This document shows, in pieces, positions 32,301 to 45,400 of a stretch of DNA of 64,000 nt. The DNA comes from Rallus limicola (taxonomy: Eukaryota; Chordata; Aves; Gruiformes; Rallidae). Position 1 is the stretch's first letter, and each line of letters starts with the position of its first letter. The stretch spans positions 71,368,520-71,432,519 of the forward strand of contig JAKCOZ010000001.1 in assembly GCA_022605955.1 (NCBI GenBank). Reading direction: 5' to 3'. The position numbers and the translations under genes are program-made. The notes under the pieces were generated by a model that searched no databases, was not told the origin of the DNA, and saw only the letters and a list, made by a program, of their open reading frames with translations.

Positions 32301-35300
32301 AATCTTCAGGAGCTCAGTCCTTTCAAATAACCTCATTTATTTTCCTTACAGAAGGGTCTTTTTAAAGACAATCCAATCATTTGGGTTTTAGCAGTACCCA
32401 CTCAAACTGAGGCACTTGTCTGTGCATGTGTGTGGCTGCAAGATAGGACTCCCCTACCCCATCCCATTAACCCCACGTGGAGAGTGAGGAGAAAATAAAG
32501 AGGTTGCACCTTGGCTCCATCAGCAAGGACAGAGGACTAGAGCTAGGAAGAAGGGAAGAGAGGTGCTGGGGTATCCACAATCTGCTCTGTCTTCCAAGGA
32601 CAGCTCCAAATGGGACGTCTGCTAAGAATGACACCTTGGGGGACTAAATGAAGCACATGACACAATGAGAGAACTAGACTTGCAGTCCCATGGAGCCATT
32701 CCTCTCTTCCCAGGGTAGACCACAGCATCTGAAATGATGTGTTTTCATTTCCTGGCAACAAGAGAAAATCAGTAGCATGCTGAAAAGCCAACAATGTTGT
32801 GCAGTGAAATGGCATTTCATAACTTGCTTTAGCTTACTTGTACCTCTCCTTTCTCCTGGCTCCCCCTGAGTTTTACAGTGCTGCAAATCTTTGTCCTCTT
32901 AGGAGTATCTAAAAACAGGAAGCTCTTCTATCTACTGAAGTAATTGCATTCCTGTGCTCTTAAGCATTTTCTCAGCTTTTAGCAGGCACTAGTACCCAGG
33001 CATATTCAAGAAAGCACTGGTTTAAGATCTGTTCAATTAACTGGCATAGAAAAGCCCACGCTAAATAGTTTGGTGCAATGTTTTGGATCATGAAATAATT
33101 GCAAATGAAGCAAGGTAAACAACTAAAAATCTGCTTTCTCCTCAGGTACTGGTTTTCTGAATAAAACTATACTCAGGTCTAACTCCAAAACATGTACAAC
33201 TGTCTAAAAGTAATATTCAGCCACACTGGATTTCCCTACATCTGGCTCTTTCATGATTGAGACACACAACTTGGGACAGAAGTAAAGAATAAGATGAAGA
33301 GCTTTTAATGTGGCACCCCTGTAACATTTCCTTGAAATTGTAATCCATTTTCAGCTTTGATCCAAGAAACTCTCATATTTTAGGGATGCTGTAAAGCTGT
33401 TTACTTCCTAAGAAGCCTAGGGAAGCAGAGGGAGGATTCCCCCTAGAAGGGACTTTTGCATGGGAGAATGCTGGAGGAGAAGCGAGCACCAAGTTCATTT
33501 GCCTTTTTACAGATGAATGTTTGAATCCCTGACTCTTGCTAAGCTCATTTTGGATCACATCAATCAAATTAAGTGTATTAATTACATGTGATAAGTCTGT
33601 GCCAGCAAAGGAGCTGACGGTTAAATGAGATGCAGAACACCAATGACCAGTGACGGCCTGTGCAATGCCTCTAGTCAAGGTTAATGAGCACAACAGATCC
33701 CACTGGCCTTAAAAAGCTGCAAATTCAGGTAGTGCATCTTGTTAGTAGTATATGTAATATTGGAGAACAGATGTTTGCCCATTCAAATGCCACTACAACA
33801 GTTCATTTCTTTAACTATGAATTCTGGAAGAAACAGCTGTTGGCACATAAAACACACTCTCTTGATGAGGCCCAGGATACACACAGACAAAAAGACACGT
33901 GTGGTCTTTTGATGTAAGAGAGCAGTACATGGTACCATCTTCCTAGTGCCTGAAGCTGGGAATCAGATTTGGGATGATGGGGATGGAGCTGCACCATATA
34001 TTCCTAGCACCCACCATTGGGAGGCTCTGGCCATCAGTACCAGAGGTGGAGAAAGAAATATTATTTCATGAAGGAACCATAATGGCATCATATGATCTCT
34101 ACAGTGATAACAAGGACAACTGAAATGAGAAAGCATTCTCATTCTGCCTTATTATCAGGCTGCTTTAGGGGAGAACAGCTACTACAACTGTGGTTTTGCA
34201 TTTCAACGTTTCTGTCACTTGAAGGACATATGTGTTACTATATCAATCTACTTTGAGAACAAAAATACACTGGAGCTGGGGCTTATCCCTCTGAGATTTA
34301 GAGGTTTAGGCACAGAGCAAACCAGCTGTTAGGGTGGGAGATCCACAGAGCTTTGCCTTCCTGAGACTCTTCCTGCAGCCTATTGCTTAATGTCCCAACC
34401 ACTCATCTCCTCTGGGTCTGAAACCAGAGGAGTGCTTTGTTATGGATATGTATATATACAACACGATCCCTCCTAAACAATCACATATCCACCCTTCTAG
34501 GAAGATAAGAGAAAGGCAAAAAGGAAAAGGAAATAGAAGATTTGCACTTCTGTGAAAGATGATGATGAGATTTGTTATCAACATTAGTTCTCTGTGGAAG
34601 GTTGTTCTCCAGTATTGGCCTGGGAAAGCTCACTCAGAATGGGTGGTGTTTTCCTTTAAATTAATCTCAGAGATTTGACTCTATTATCTGGTTTCCTACT
34701 TAAAGGAGAAGAGAGGCAAAAGCAGGGTGTGGGTAAAAGCTCTGGCTTTATCCCGTTGCAAGAGAAAGTGAGAGGAAAAAGGAAAAGAGGATATCTGCTG
34801 AAGTTTCAGTAAGATACTAAGGCTGTACATTGGTGCTGTGCTGCAGTTAAACATGCAAGAATGGGCAAATTTCCAGATTTTAGAAAAAATAAAAATCTTA
34901 AAGAGCCCAGTTTGACATGCTTTCAAGATGAAATTTATTACGGCAAGGGTAAGAGAACAAGAGGACAACACCTCTAGGAGCAAACCAAGAATGCCTTCAG
35001 AACAGAACATTCTTGCAGAGTGTCCTGAGGGTGAGCACATTCTTGATGAAGAAAAGGAGTCAAGGCTTCACAAACACAGGTCACCTCATACAAAAGCGTG
35101 GGCTTCACAGGAAAGCAGAAGGAAAAGCAAGACTCATGTTCCTGCAGAATGGCACTGCGCAGGGCCACCAGAATGGCACTCATCTGTGTCAAGGTGTAAG
35201 TCCTGACTGCCCTGCAAGGAAACCAAGTGTGGTTGTGCCTCCATTTCTTTATCTGACAAGTGGAGACGAAGGCAAGTGGAGTTACCTGCAGGAAACTGAA

Positions 35301-38108
35301 ATGGAAATGCCAGTTTAGTGCAAACAATGTGTAAAGATGGAGACTGGTGGAGTGGCAAGTAAAGAAGTCCTTCAGGAAGCAATCTGAATTGCTTGACAAC
35401 TTGGATACAACCGGTTATTTCCCATAAATAGTAACCAGAGCAGAACCACAAATAAGACATAAGAAGAATGACCTCATTTCCACTTTTGAAATATTATTTA
35501 ACATTGAAGTTTCCTTATGGGGATGGGCCCTGTGCACTAGGCCCTTACACAGAAAAGGTAGACTTTGCTGCCAACTTCTGTATCAAGGAGAGCCAATGCA
35601 GGTCTATGAACCACTTCTTAGAGAGAGAGGTTCCTCCCTCTCACTTTGCTGATCCCTCGTCCTGGCCACATGCTCCTACAGTATTCCAAATAACGCAGCC
35701 ACGAGCAGGTCAGGTGAACTCAACAGCCTGACAAAACTAAGCTATCAGCCCCATGCTCCTGTAAAAAGGAGACCATCCTTTGCCAAAACCAACAAGCTGG
35801 TTTGAACCAACTGCACAACTGCTAAACTCAGTGAGAGGAGTAACAGAACATGGAGAGGCACAAAGGACAAGGGGAAGAACAGCACTGTCCTTTTGCAGGC
35901 ACCCAAACCTGGGCTACATCCAAGTAGGGTTAGGATCTACCTGTGGCGATGGGAGGACCAGACGGACTGTCCCTTGTCACAGAGGCCGGTTATATCAGAT
36001 TGGGTACAACACAGACCCCGGAGTATAATGGCAGCAAGTGTTAAGCACATGTTAACCCTCACCAATGAGTCACATTCTTCTTGCACCACCTTTTGCTGAC
36101 TCCATTAGGAAACAGGCCAATGGAGAGGCCAGCTTTGTAAAGCTTTCAAAAGACAGGCTGAAACTCCTTTCTCACACACCCCTTCATTTCAGGCTGCAAC
36201 AACATGGAACACAATTCACTGGGTTCTGATTAAAATGGTTATGGTGAGGCTAATCACGATGTACAGCCGAACACTGATCCCCTAGATGGTGTGTCACATG
36301 CTGCACTCTTTGTAAATATACCTGGGGTCATACAGAAAGATGAGGAGGGGGGTTGTACTACGTGCTGCTTCTGCTTGCTTCACAAGCCACACCAAGCACT
36401 ACCCCTGGAGCATCACTTGGTTCTTGTATGTTGAACAGAGCCCAGCGTGGACAAGCAAGCTCCGTCAGCAGTGCTGACATGGAGCAGAAGCACACACTAC
36501 TACACTGCAGATACAGACATAAGTTGTGCTTGAGCTTGAAGAGATTTATGCTCACCCAAAGAATGCTGAGAGCAAAGCCTGAGCGCAAAGCCTTGTTACC
36601 TGGCCAATGGTAACACACCAGGAACACCCACTTTAAGACCCACTCTGATCTCACTCATTCCTTAATGTGACTCCTCTCATTCTACTCAACAGCTCTATCA
36701 GAAGAGTTACCAGTGAAGGTATTCCTAACACAAACTCTGATGGTGACTTTCCTAACACAAACTCTGATGTTTTCTGGAAAATAAACCCACATTAAATTCC
36801 TGGTATCTGCCAATGATGCAAGCATTGAATTCATAAATATTTTGAGTTTTCTTTTTCTACTTGCAGATGATGTACATAGAGAGGAAGGATGCTCTTGTGG
36901 CTACAACACAGGAAACTGCATTAAGTAACAGATGATCTCAATTCTATTTTATTTCCCATGTGCAAGAACAAACCTTACAGATTAAAAAAAAAGTAAGAAA
37001 AAAAAAAAGTACTGAGGGTGTGACTCAGTTACCCTACAGGAAAACAAACATTATTCCTGTACCTAGCAGGCCATGTTAGACAACTTAGGGTGTTTATATA
37101 TGCAAGGAACCTGTGCTCTTAAGAGGAAAGATGCTTAAAAAGTGTTAAATAATTATTTATTAATGCAGTCTGAAAATTCATTATTTAACCTGGCCCCAAA
37201 GCTTACGAGGCAAGTGGCCCTTTCCTTGTTACTGCAGTCCTCTGGGCTGCCTGTTTGATGGGCAGCCTGTTAACTACAGCCGACTGCAGACGAGGCAATA
37301 ATTGGTATACTGTAGATTTGGAAGGGTGTGCTCACAAGCAACTGAGACGTTTTTCACTGTTCCAAAAATGGGGTTGAAGTCTCATTCTGACTTCAGAAAC
37401 TAGAGGAAAATATATGGGAAGAGGCAATAGAAAAGACAATTAAATATTAATAAACTGCAAGTGGCCAAGTTTGGTGATAACATTTCCAAGTTGAGCTACA
37501 CTCAGCCTTGGCGAAACGTTGCTATTGTGAATCCAGCTGAAAGCATTCATTTGAATGATTCCCCAGTCAATGTTTACACATTCTGTTGCTCATATGCAAA
37601 TAACATTAATCAGCTGCCTTTTTAAAGTACTGATAAATGGGCAACATTTGGAAAGTTCTACCAGTTTCCCGGTAAAGCCACACATAATAGGAGGAATGTA
37701 GTTTGTCACATTGATAGAACCCAGGGCAAGAGAGAACACTTCTCCATTTCACAAATCACTAGGAAGCAGCTGCTCTGTTACAGTCTCCTCACTTCTGAAA
37801 ATATAAAGAGCACCCAAAAAGAAAAAAATTAAAGAGAAGGGAGCCTAATAATGTAGTATTTGTACAGAATAAAACACACGCTTGTGATTATATCTTCAAT
37901 TGAGTCTTAAAATATACATCAAATTGCACTCATTTATGAAAAGAAAACCAAGAAAAATCCCTTATTTTAGAAGTATCTTGGCAGTCAGCAAAGGTCTGTG
38001 CAAAAACTAGCACTTTTTACTCCACAGATCACGCCCCAGTTGATATCGAGCCCTACCTCCCTAGCCTAGATACATAATACAAAATTCCTTACTTTTCCCA
38101 AGCATAAG
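23341..38108 (-). other. STK38L: STK38L intron 1, 3' part
   Basis: About 14.8 kb of non-coding DNA without a CR1 copy. It holds poly(A)/(T) tracts (23.58, 31.28, 37.0 kb), a short TA/CA-like tract at 29,471-29,487, and a 21-base direct repeat at 36,722-36,769. Open frames up to 174 codons occur but match no family I know. Repeat-free blocks near 24.75-25.12 and 37.2-37.7 kb might be conserved non-coding elements. Confidence 0.7.
36722..36769. repeat. Short direct repeat (21 bp, spaced 27 bp)
   Basis: A 21-base word containing CCTAACACAAACTCTGATG occurs exactly at 36,722-36,742 and 36,749-36,769 in intron 1, separated by six bases. It is probably a local duplication with no evident function. 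Confidence 0.85.
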
Positions 38109-38714
38109 ATGATAAGGCCAACAGCATCCTGGCTTGTCAGGTACAGTGTGGCCAGCAGGCATAGGGAAGTGATCATCCTCCTTTACCTGGCACTGGCGAG
38201 GCTGCACCTTGAATACTGTGTTCAGTTCTGGGGCTCTCACAAGACAAACATTAAGGTGTTGGAGCGTGTCCAAAGATGGGCGATGAAACTAGTGAAGGGT
38301 CTAGAGCACAAGCCTTGTGAGGGAATTGGGGCTGTTTAGGCTGGAGAAAATGAGGCTGAGGGGAGACCTCATCACTCTCTACAACTACCTGAAAGGAGGT
38401 TGCAGCCAGGTGAGTGTTGGTCCCTTCTCCCAAGTAACAAGCCTCAGGGCAAGAGGAAATGGCCTCAAGTTGTACCAGGGGAGGTTTAGATTTGGTATTA
38501 TGAAATATTTATTTATCAAAATAAATATTGGTAAATTGGTCAATCATTGGAACAGGCTACCCAGGGAAGTGGTTGAGTCACCATCCCTGGAGGTATTTTA
38601 AAAACATGTAGATGTGTTGCTTGGGGACGTGGTTTAGTGGTGGATTTGGCAGTGCCAGGTTAATGGTTGGACTTGATCACCGTAAAGGTCTTTTCCAGCC
38701 AAAATGATTCTATA
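38109..38714 (+). mobile_element. CR1 LINE fragment in intron 1
   Basis: About 0.6 kb, from ORF2 C-terminal coding remnants ([30 protein letters not shown]) to GGTCTTTTCCAGCCAAAATG and ATTCTATAA. It is degraded. An AT-rich near-palindrome (AATATTTATTTATC then AAAATAAATATT, about 38,503-38,529) lies where the conserved KKFF region should be. Antisense to STK38L. Confidence 0.92.
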
Positions 38715-41665
38715 ACAACTCAGGCATAGAAGCAAAATCTGGAGGCTAGTTGGTTTTATTTGGGGTTTTTTATCCCCTCAAGTAAAATCTTGCAAAGTAG
38801 ATCAGTAGTAAAATAAATTATTGAAATTTCAGCAAATCCTGAAAGCACAGGGAAGCTGCTCTGCTAGCAGCCTCCAGGAGGGAAAGTGTGCTCTTCCCCT
38901 TCCCAGCATACCAAAAGCTACAAAGGTCTCTTGGGCTTATTACCAAGCCTCAAGCTGCTTTTGTCTCCTTTGGGTTATTTCTCACTTTAACAACTCCAGA
39001 GAGCATCTTTATCTTCCAATGAACTGAAGCTGCAAGCTTTACTCTGCTTCACTACGTGATGTGCCTGCCTCCTACTTTTCAAGCAAATGACATCTTGCTA
39101 AATTGTCTCTAGTAGCTTCCACCTGAGGTACTCTGCAAAACTCAAACATGAAGCACATCATCTTGGTAAAGCAAGTCAGCAATGTACCACCGTTGACTAC
39201 AAAGGAAAGTACTTGAGCTCCATCCTAGAAGGACTTCGAATGCATAAGACCAAGATAAGAACTTGACCAGAGAACCTTGCCTTGTAGCAAGTATCTACAG
39301 TGGCCTGGGGAACAGACCCCTTCCAACTCAGTCCATTTAGTAATAGAAATATATCCAAGATAACATAAAGGCTTACACTGCACTCTCCACATATAGTTCT
39401 CAAAATATGAGGACAATTTCAATCTGATTTTAGAAATGGGGAAAGTGAGACACAACAAAATTAATCAGAGCCACCAAAATAATAGATAATTTTCAAAAAG
39501 GCAACTGTGCATCACCATACCGGCTTCTGGAGCGCAAGTGAAATTTGCAGAAGCTGCCAGAAGCCTGAAGGAAGAGCTGAGACATGGAATTGCTGCATTA
39601 GTCCTGATTCTTACCTTAGGTTTAGTATTACAGTCAGATCAGGTCAGCGCTGGGGAAAGGCAAGCTGTTCCTCTGGCAAGCCCTCATACAGATACATGTT
39701 TGAAAGATAAAAAGGTCTGCACTTAAGGGACATAAAAATGTTTTATGGAATCCTATTTTTAACACTAAATGACACAATGAACTATGGGAAAAAACTAGCA
39801 TTACAGCAGGGAACAGGAAAAAAACCCAACCCTCAGCTGACCTGAACCCAGGGTTTTTCCGAGGTGCAACTGCAGAGGAGCTCTGCCTACTTACACTGCT
39901 GTTTACACCAGGCCCTGGGGCTTTCACAGCTGCTACCGAGGAAGCACATTCTTCATGCTCTTCTGGAGAAAAACAAATGGATTCTGACTGCCATGGAGCA
40001 AAACAAAAGGGTGTCTGTGAATTCACAAGTTTTTGCATGCACCTGCGGGGATATTTTACTAAGGCAAAGCCAGTGGATTCAGCTCTTTCTGAACTTTCAA
40101 CTGCCATAGGAAACTACTCAGAAGCCACACAGCAGTTTTTGGACCACAACTGGAAGTCCACCTCGGCCTCACTTATAGTCATCTTTTCTCCTGAAAAAAT
40201 GTGTTAACCTCTGTTGTACCAGCTGTAGTGGCACAGTCCTTAAACAGTCCCCCTCGCAGAAGGCAGAAAAAAGGATGTATCTCTCCTCCTGGTGCTTCTT
40301 CATTCCCACTGACTAGAGAGGATGGTTAAGGTGATTAACCGGTTTGGATGCACAACTTCTAAGCACCCAAGGGTAGGCAGATGAATCCTGCCTGGCTGCT
40401 GTTACAGCGCTGACTCTCACTGTGATGAGGGTACCTGGAGTTAATCTTTGGATTTAGCAGTTTGCTTCTCCTGATCATCTCAAAAACCTGTAACTGGTGC
40501 TCATGACTATAACAGGTTTCTGAAGCACAGCCTCATCAATACAGCAACTGTATGTGACTTACAGTTAAAATATGCTCCGAGGGCCAAACAAACCAAACAA
40601 AATAGGTGGCACCCTTCCCCCATCCCCATCTCCACCACAGAGTGCTGGACTCTCCAGCAAAGGAGGACTGGGCAACCATCTGTGACGCGGATAGACGCAG
40701 CTCCCACCAAACTTCATTTGAGTCCAACTGTGATTTGAACATCTTGTTATTTTTATATCCTTTGACTTTGGATGCCTTGCAGACAGTAAAAATATTCTCC
40801 ACATAAGACAAAAGATGAAGATCTGAAGCCCATGTGCTAAAGTGTTTGCTAAAAATACCTCTTTGGAGACATCCTTTGCCAAATAAGTGCCAAAAAACTT
40901 CAAAGGATGAATTACACTGTTGAAATATTTGTAATGCAGGTTTGTAACATTTCTTGTGAAGCATGGCTGGCAGTCAGAGGTGGCATCTTTCAGCTCAAAG
41001 ACTGGGTCCAGGCAGTAACTGGAAATAACTCTTTGGTGGCTTATGTGAAATGAGTCAAGGGATCTCAGCCCAGCTCAATAAATTAGGAACCACATCACAA
41101 AAGCATCTGTAAGTCACTTCCTTTGTTGATACCATTGTAAAGGCCAAGGACTGAATAAGGTGGGGAAAATAATTATCCTCCCTCAAAATAGCATGTTCCT
41201 TCAAAACAAGAATTGCTTTTACCAAGCATCTTTTGTGAAAGTATCCCAGTGCATCTGTACAAAATATGAACTGAGCTAAGCATTTCTCTGTGTAATATTT
41301 GAAATCCCATACTGTCTTGGTAGGAAAACCCAACACATGCTCGCTTCCAACATGCCACAGCCATGCAAAAGGAGAGCAGACAGCAGGAATATTCCCATTC
41401 CACAGGCTAACTGCATTTCTAGTTTCCAGAACCAATGAAAGTTCAAAAGCTCCCAAGTGTTTTTCTTTAAGAAAATTTAGCTTAGAGATATAGGGGCTCC
41501 TTGAATAAACCACTCCATTTCAAAGACTCACATCATTAGGAATTTCTGCCTAGCCTCTTGCCAGAAAAAAAGGCATAAAGTAAATAATAAAAACTTAAGA
41601 GAACTAAGAAAACCCAACTGTTTAAAATTCTGCTTTAAAAAAAACCAGAGTCATTTTAAGAGGAC
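38715..41665 (-). other. STK38L: STK38L intron 1, between the two CR1 copies
   Basis: About 2.95 kb of unique-looking intronic DNA with no gene, RNA gene or named repeat that I can recognise. Confidence 0.65.
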
Positions 41666-42425
41666 ACGGATTCAACAAGGGCACATGTAGGGTCCTGCAC
41701 TAGGGAGAAACAACCCCATGCACCAGTACAGATTAGGGGTTGATCTGCTGGGAAGCAGCTCTGCAGAGAAAGACCTGGGAGCCCTTCTGATGGAGAACAA
41801 GCTCTCCACGAGCCAACAGCATGTCCTCATGGCCAAGGAAATGATATCCTGGGGTGCATTAAGAAGAGCGTGGCCAGTAGATCAAGAGAAGTCATCTTCC
41901 CCCCACTACTCTGCCCTGGTGAGGCCACATCTTGTGTCCAGTTCTGGGTTCCCCAGTTCAAGACAGACAGGGAACTATTGGGGAAGAGTCCAGCGGAGGG
42001 CTATAAAGACAATGAGGGGACTGGAGCTTCTCCTGTATGAGGAAAGGCTTGGGCAGCTGGGTCTGTTCAGCCTGGAGAAGACCAAAAGGGTATCTGATTA
42101 ATGTTTATAATTATCTAAAGGGTGGGTGGCAAGAGGATGGGGCCAAACTCTTCTCAGTGGTGCCCAGCAGCAGGACAAGGGGCAACAGGCATAAAAGGGA
42201 GCACAGAAAGTTCTGAACATGAGAAAAAACTTCTTTACTATGAGGGTGACAGAGCACTGGGACTGACTGCCCAGGAGGTTGTGGAGTCTTCTTCTCTGGA
42301 GTCATTCAAAACATGCCCAAAGACAATCCTGTGCAGCCTGCTCTAGGTGATCCTGAGTTAGTAGGGGGGTTGGACTAGATGATCTCCAAAGGTCCCTTCC
42401 AACCTGCTGTTAAGTGATTCTGTGA
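41666..42425 (+). mobile_element. CR1 LINE fragment in intron 1
   Basis: At about 0.76 kb this is the longest CR1 copy in the window. It encodes a frame with [28 protein letters not shown] and [10 protein letters not shown] (41,718-42,101), then the 3' end GGTCCCTTCCAACCTGCTG and GATTCTGTGA. Antisense to STK38L. Confidence 0.94.
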
Positions 42426-45400
42426 ATATGGGATCAAAATATTTGACCATGAACATCAATCTTCATTTCTCATAAGAAATCCCCACACCAGAAAGCACTA
42501 TGTAAGTCCTAGTGAACTAACTTTCTAGAAAGCAAAGGTGTCCATACATGCCACAAATGCAATTCAGAGCACTGGTTTTGGAAAATCAGTCAATTATATT
42601 AATTTGAACTTTGTTGCATTTGGATGCCACAGAGTAATTGACTATAAACACATTTTATGTTGGGAGATTGGTGCTGCTTAGTAAATTTAGTGATGTCAAG
42701 TTGAGAGAAAACAACGAGTTTCATTAAAAGATGAAGGCTGTCTGAATTTTGGAACTTAGTAAAGAGCCGTTAAACTGTTTGAATGATGACTGGGAAATAC
42801 GCAGGGTCAAATGTGGTCAGTATCTCAAAAAGCACCAGATCTTTCAATTTTGAAAGTGCACTTATAAAAAGATCTCAGTACATTCATATAACCTTGCTCA
42901 GCCTGTCACTTCCAAGATTGTCCTACGTGTCAACAACACAGGCTGGATTAACCCCTCTCCCTCAAAATTGATGAGAATTATACAAACAAATTCAATATGG
43001 AAGTAGATTTAGGATCCTACCAAAAAGGGGCTTCTTGCTTAGAAGTAGCATTTACTGAGGTACCAAGGAAAGCAAAAACTAATAAAGAAATTTTAAAGTG
43101 TTAATTTTATTCATAGATTAAGTCACTGACAAATATTTAGAACTCATTAATCTGGAAAGCCACTAGTGCAGCTCCCTTATAAAGAAGTAGGGTTAGCCAA
43201 ATTTTATTTCCATTAGAAGTCTTACGCTCTTGGTCAACCACAAATAATGGTCCTGATCTACCCAAAGAAGAGAAAAGAAGGGGGCAAAGCATAAGTAGGT
43301 GCAGCACTTCCTATACCACAAGCAAAAAAGCCCCTATTTCCCTCCCTAAATGTACATATGTGATGGGAGCCTACTTCTGTGACTTCCATCTTGTAAATCA
43401 GATGCTATGTTGACAAGACGATCACCACCCTTGAATAGAAGGAAGCTGTACCAATTCTGACACTCCAGACAGAAGTCTGGCCTTCCACTCAAGATAAATA
43501 TGGAGCTTAATCTGCACTGCTCTTACCATGGTTTATTAGATTTCAATATCTGGAGAGGTTTCAAAGAGAAGGGGGGGTGGGTGGACCTTACTTAACCGAC
43601 ATCTCTGTGGTAAAATCCACCCTTGCCTTGGCAGGGCAAGAGAAGGAGAAAGCACTTAGATCCCACAATGACAGGAGAAAATCTCATCATGCAGCTGCAT
43701 TTTTCAACAGCACAGGGGCAGATGCGAATTCACTATCACTCTGTAATGTCCTAAGGAAGGATAGAGAAGCTTTTATCCTCTTAGCCTGTATGGCAGTGCT
43801 CTTTAAAGATGACACGACTGCTTCAGAGCGCTTAGGCAAAAGAGCCAAGGAAACACACGTATGCTGTGTTTCTCAGACTGGGGAAATTACTGTCAAATAG
43901 AAATAAGATATTGTCATGGCTAGTCTCAAAAGTGGGCTTCTACATGGGAAAAAAACAAAGGACACTAAGATTCAGGTTTGGTTTTGTTTGTTGGTTTGTT
44001 GCACCTTTTTTTTTTTTTTTTAAAGAGAAATAGTATAACCAGAATTATCAACATAATTCTCCTCTTGCAGCCTTTACTCCCTTAACAGCTCAGGCTCAGC
44101 ACATGCCTGGGGGTCAAAATCTGAAATTGAGATTGGAATATAAACAAAACCAGAATTTGCTTTCTAAATATTAGTTTGTTTAATAAAACGGCTGAGAGAA
44201 AAGTAGCTAAAATCACTTAGATTTATTGAAGTGTAACAATTTCTCCCCAGTTACCTCGTAATTACTTCCTTTTACCATTTTTCACTTTCCACTGTTCTTT
44301 ATATCATTACATTTGGAAAGACTGAAAAGTGTGCATGAAAAAACCTGTTGTGAATCTATCAATGGTTGGGGTTTTTGTCCTAAATGTTGCTTTTGATTGT
44401 AAGGATTATTTTACAAAGCAGAAAGTTATTTTGCTTATTTAAACTGATAATGAGCAAGCAAACCTCTTCATTGTACCTCCACCGTGACAAGAGGTTTGCA
44501 TCTTACTGAGGAGTGGAGGTGAAGGCAGCAGCATTTTGGCAGGCTCCAAGGAACCTCTTAGCCAGTTTCCAGACAAGGTGTTCACCAAAGTTACTCTGTC
44601 AGCAGCCAGGCTGCCGCAGGAGCTGCCAGGAGCAACTGAAATCAGTGGTGTAGGTCAGGGTATATTCAGGCATGTGAAATTCTCTTATCTTGGGTTTGGG
44701 TGATATAACGTTCATCTATTTTTCCTGAATGCTTAAAGGGATTTGTTCTTCTTTTATCATTTGCCACTACACAATTGGTTTACATGTCTGTGAGCAAAAG
44801 CAAACAGTTAACATGAATCAGGTGCCCTCTGGGATTAACGGGGCTTAAAGGTATCCAAGTGGGAGCCTACGACTTGGGAGTTATGAATGAGCCACAGCTG
44901 CAGAGACAAAGGTTTCAGTATGAACTCAGAGCAAGTGGCACTGCGACAGCCAGCTTGTACTCTGATGCCTCCTGAAAAACCAAGTGGAATGTCCCTTTAA
45001 GTCACCCTCCAGTAGCATCAGCACCACTGGTACCAATCTAAAGGAGCTGGGATTAGAGCTGCAATACATCAAGCCCATTTGATCCTCATACTGGTTAGCC
45101 CAATAACACATCCGTGGTCTGAGATTCACGGCACGGTCAGGGGCATTGATCGTACCGGTACGGCATTCATTTCACACTCCTTGCCAGGACAACGCCCAGA
45201 GCAGTAAATCTCAGAAGACAAGACGACACATCATCACTCCTGTCACTAGCAACTCTGATAAAAGTTCACTTGCGCCTAAATTACACCCTAGGTGTAACCA
45301 CCCATCTGAAAATGCCAATATTTACATGTTCAAACTGATTAACTGGTAAACACACTATAGCCCTCACCTGGACAGCTCCAGCCTTCCATATGCTGCTACC

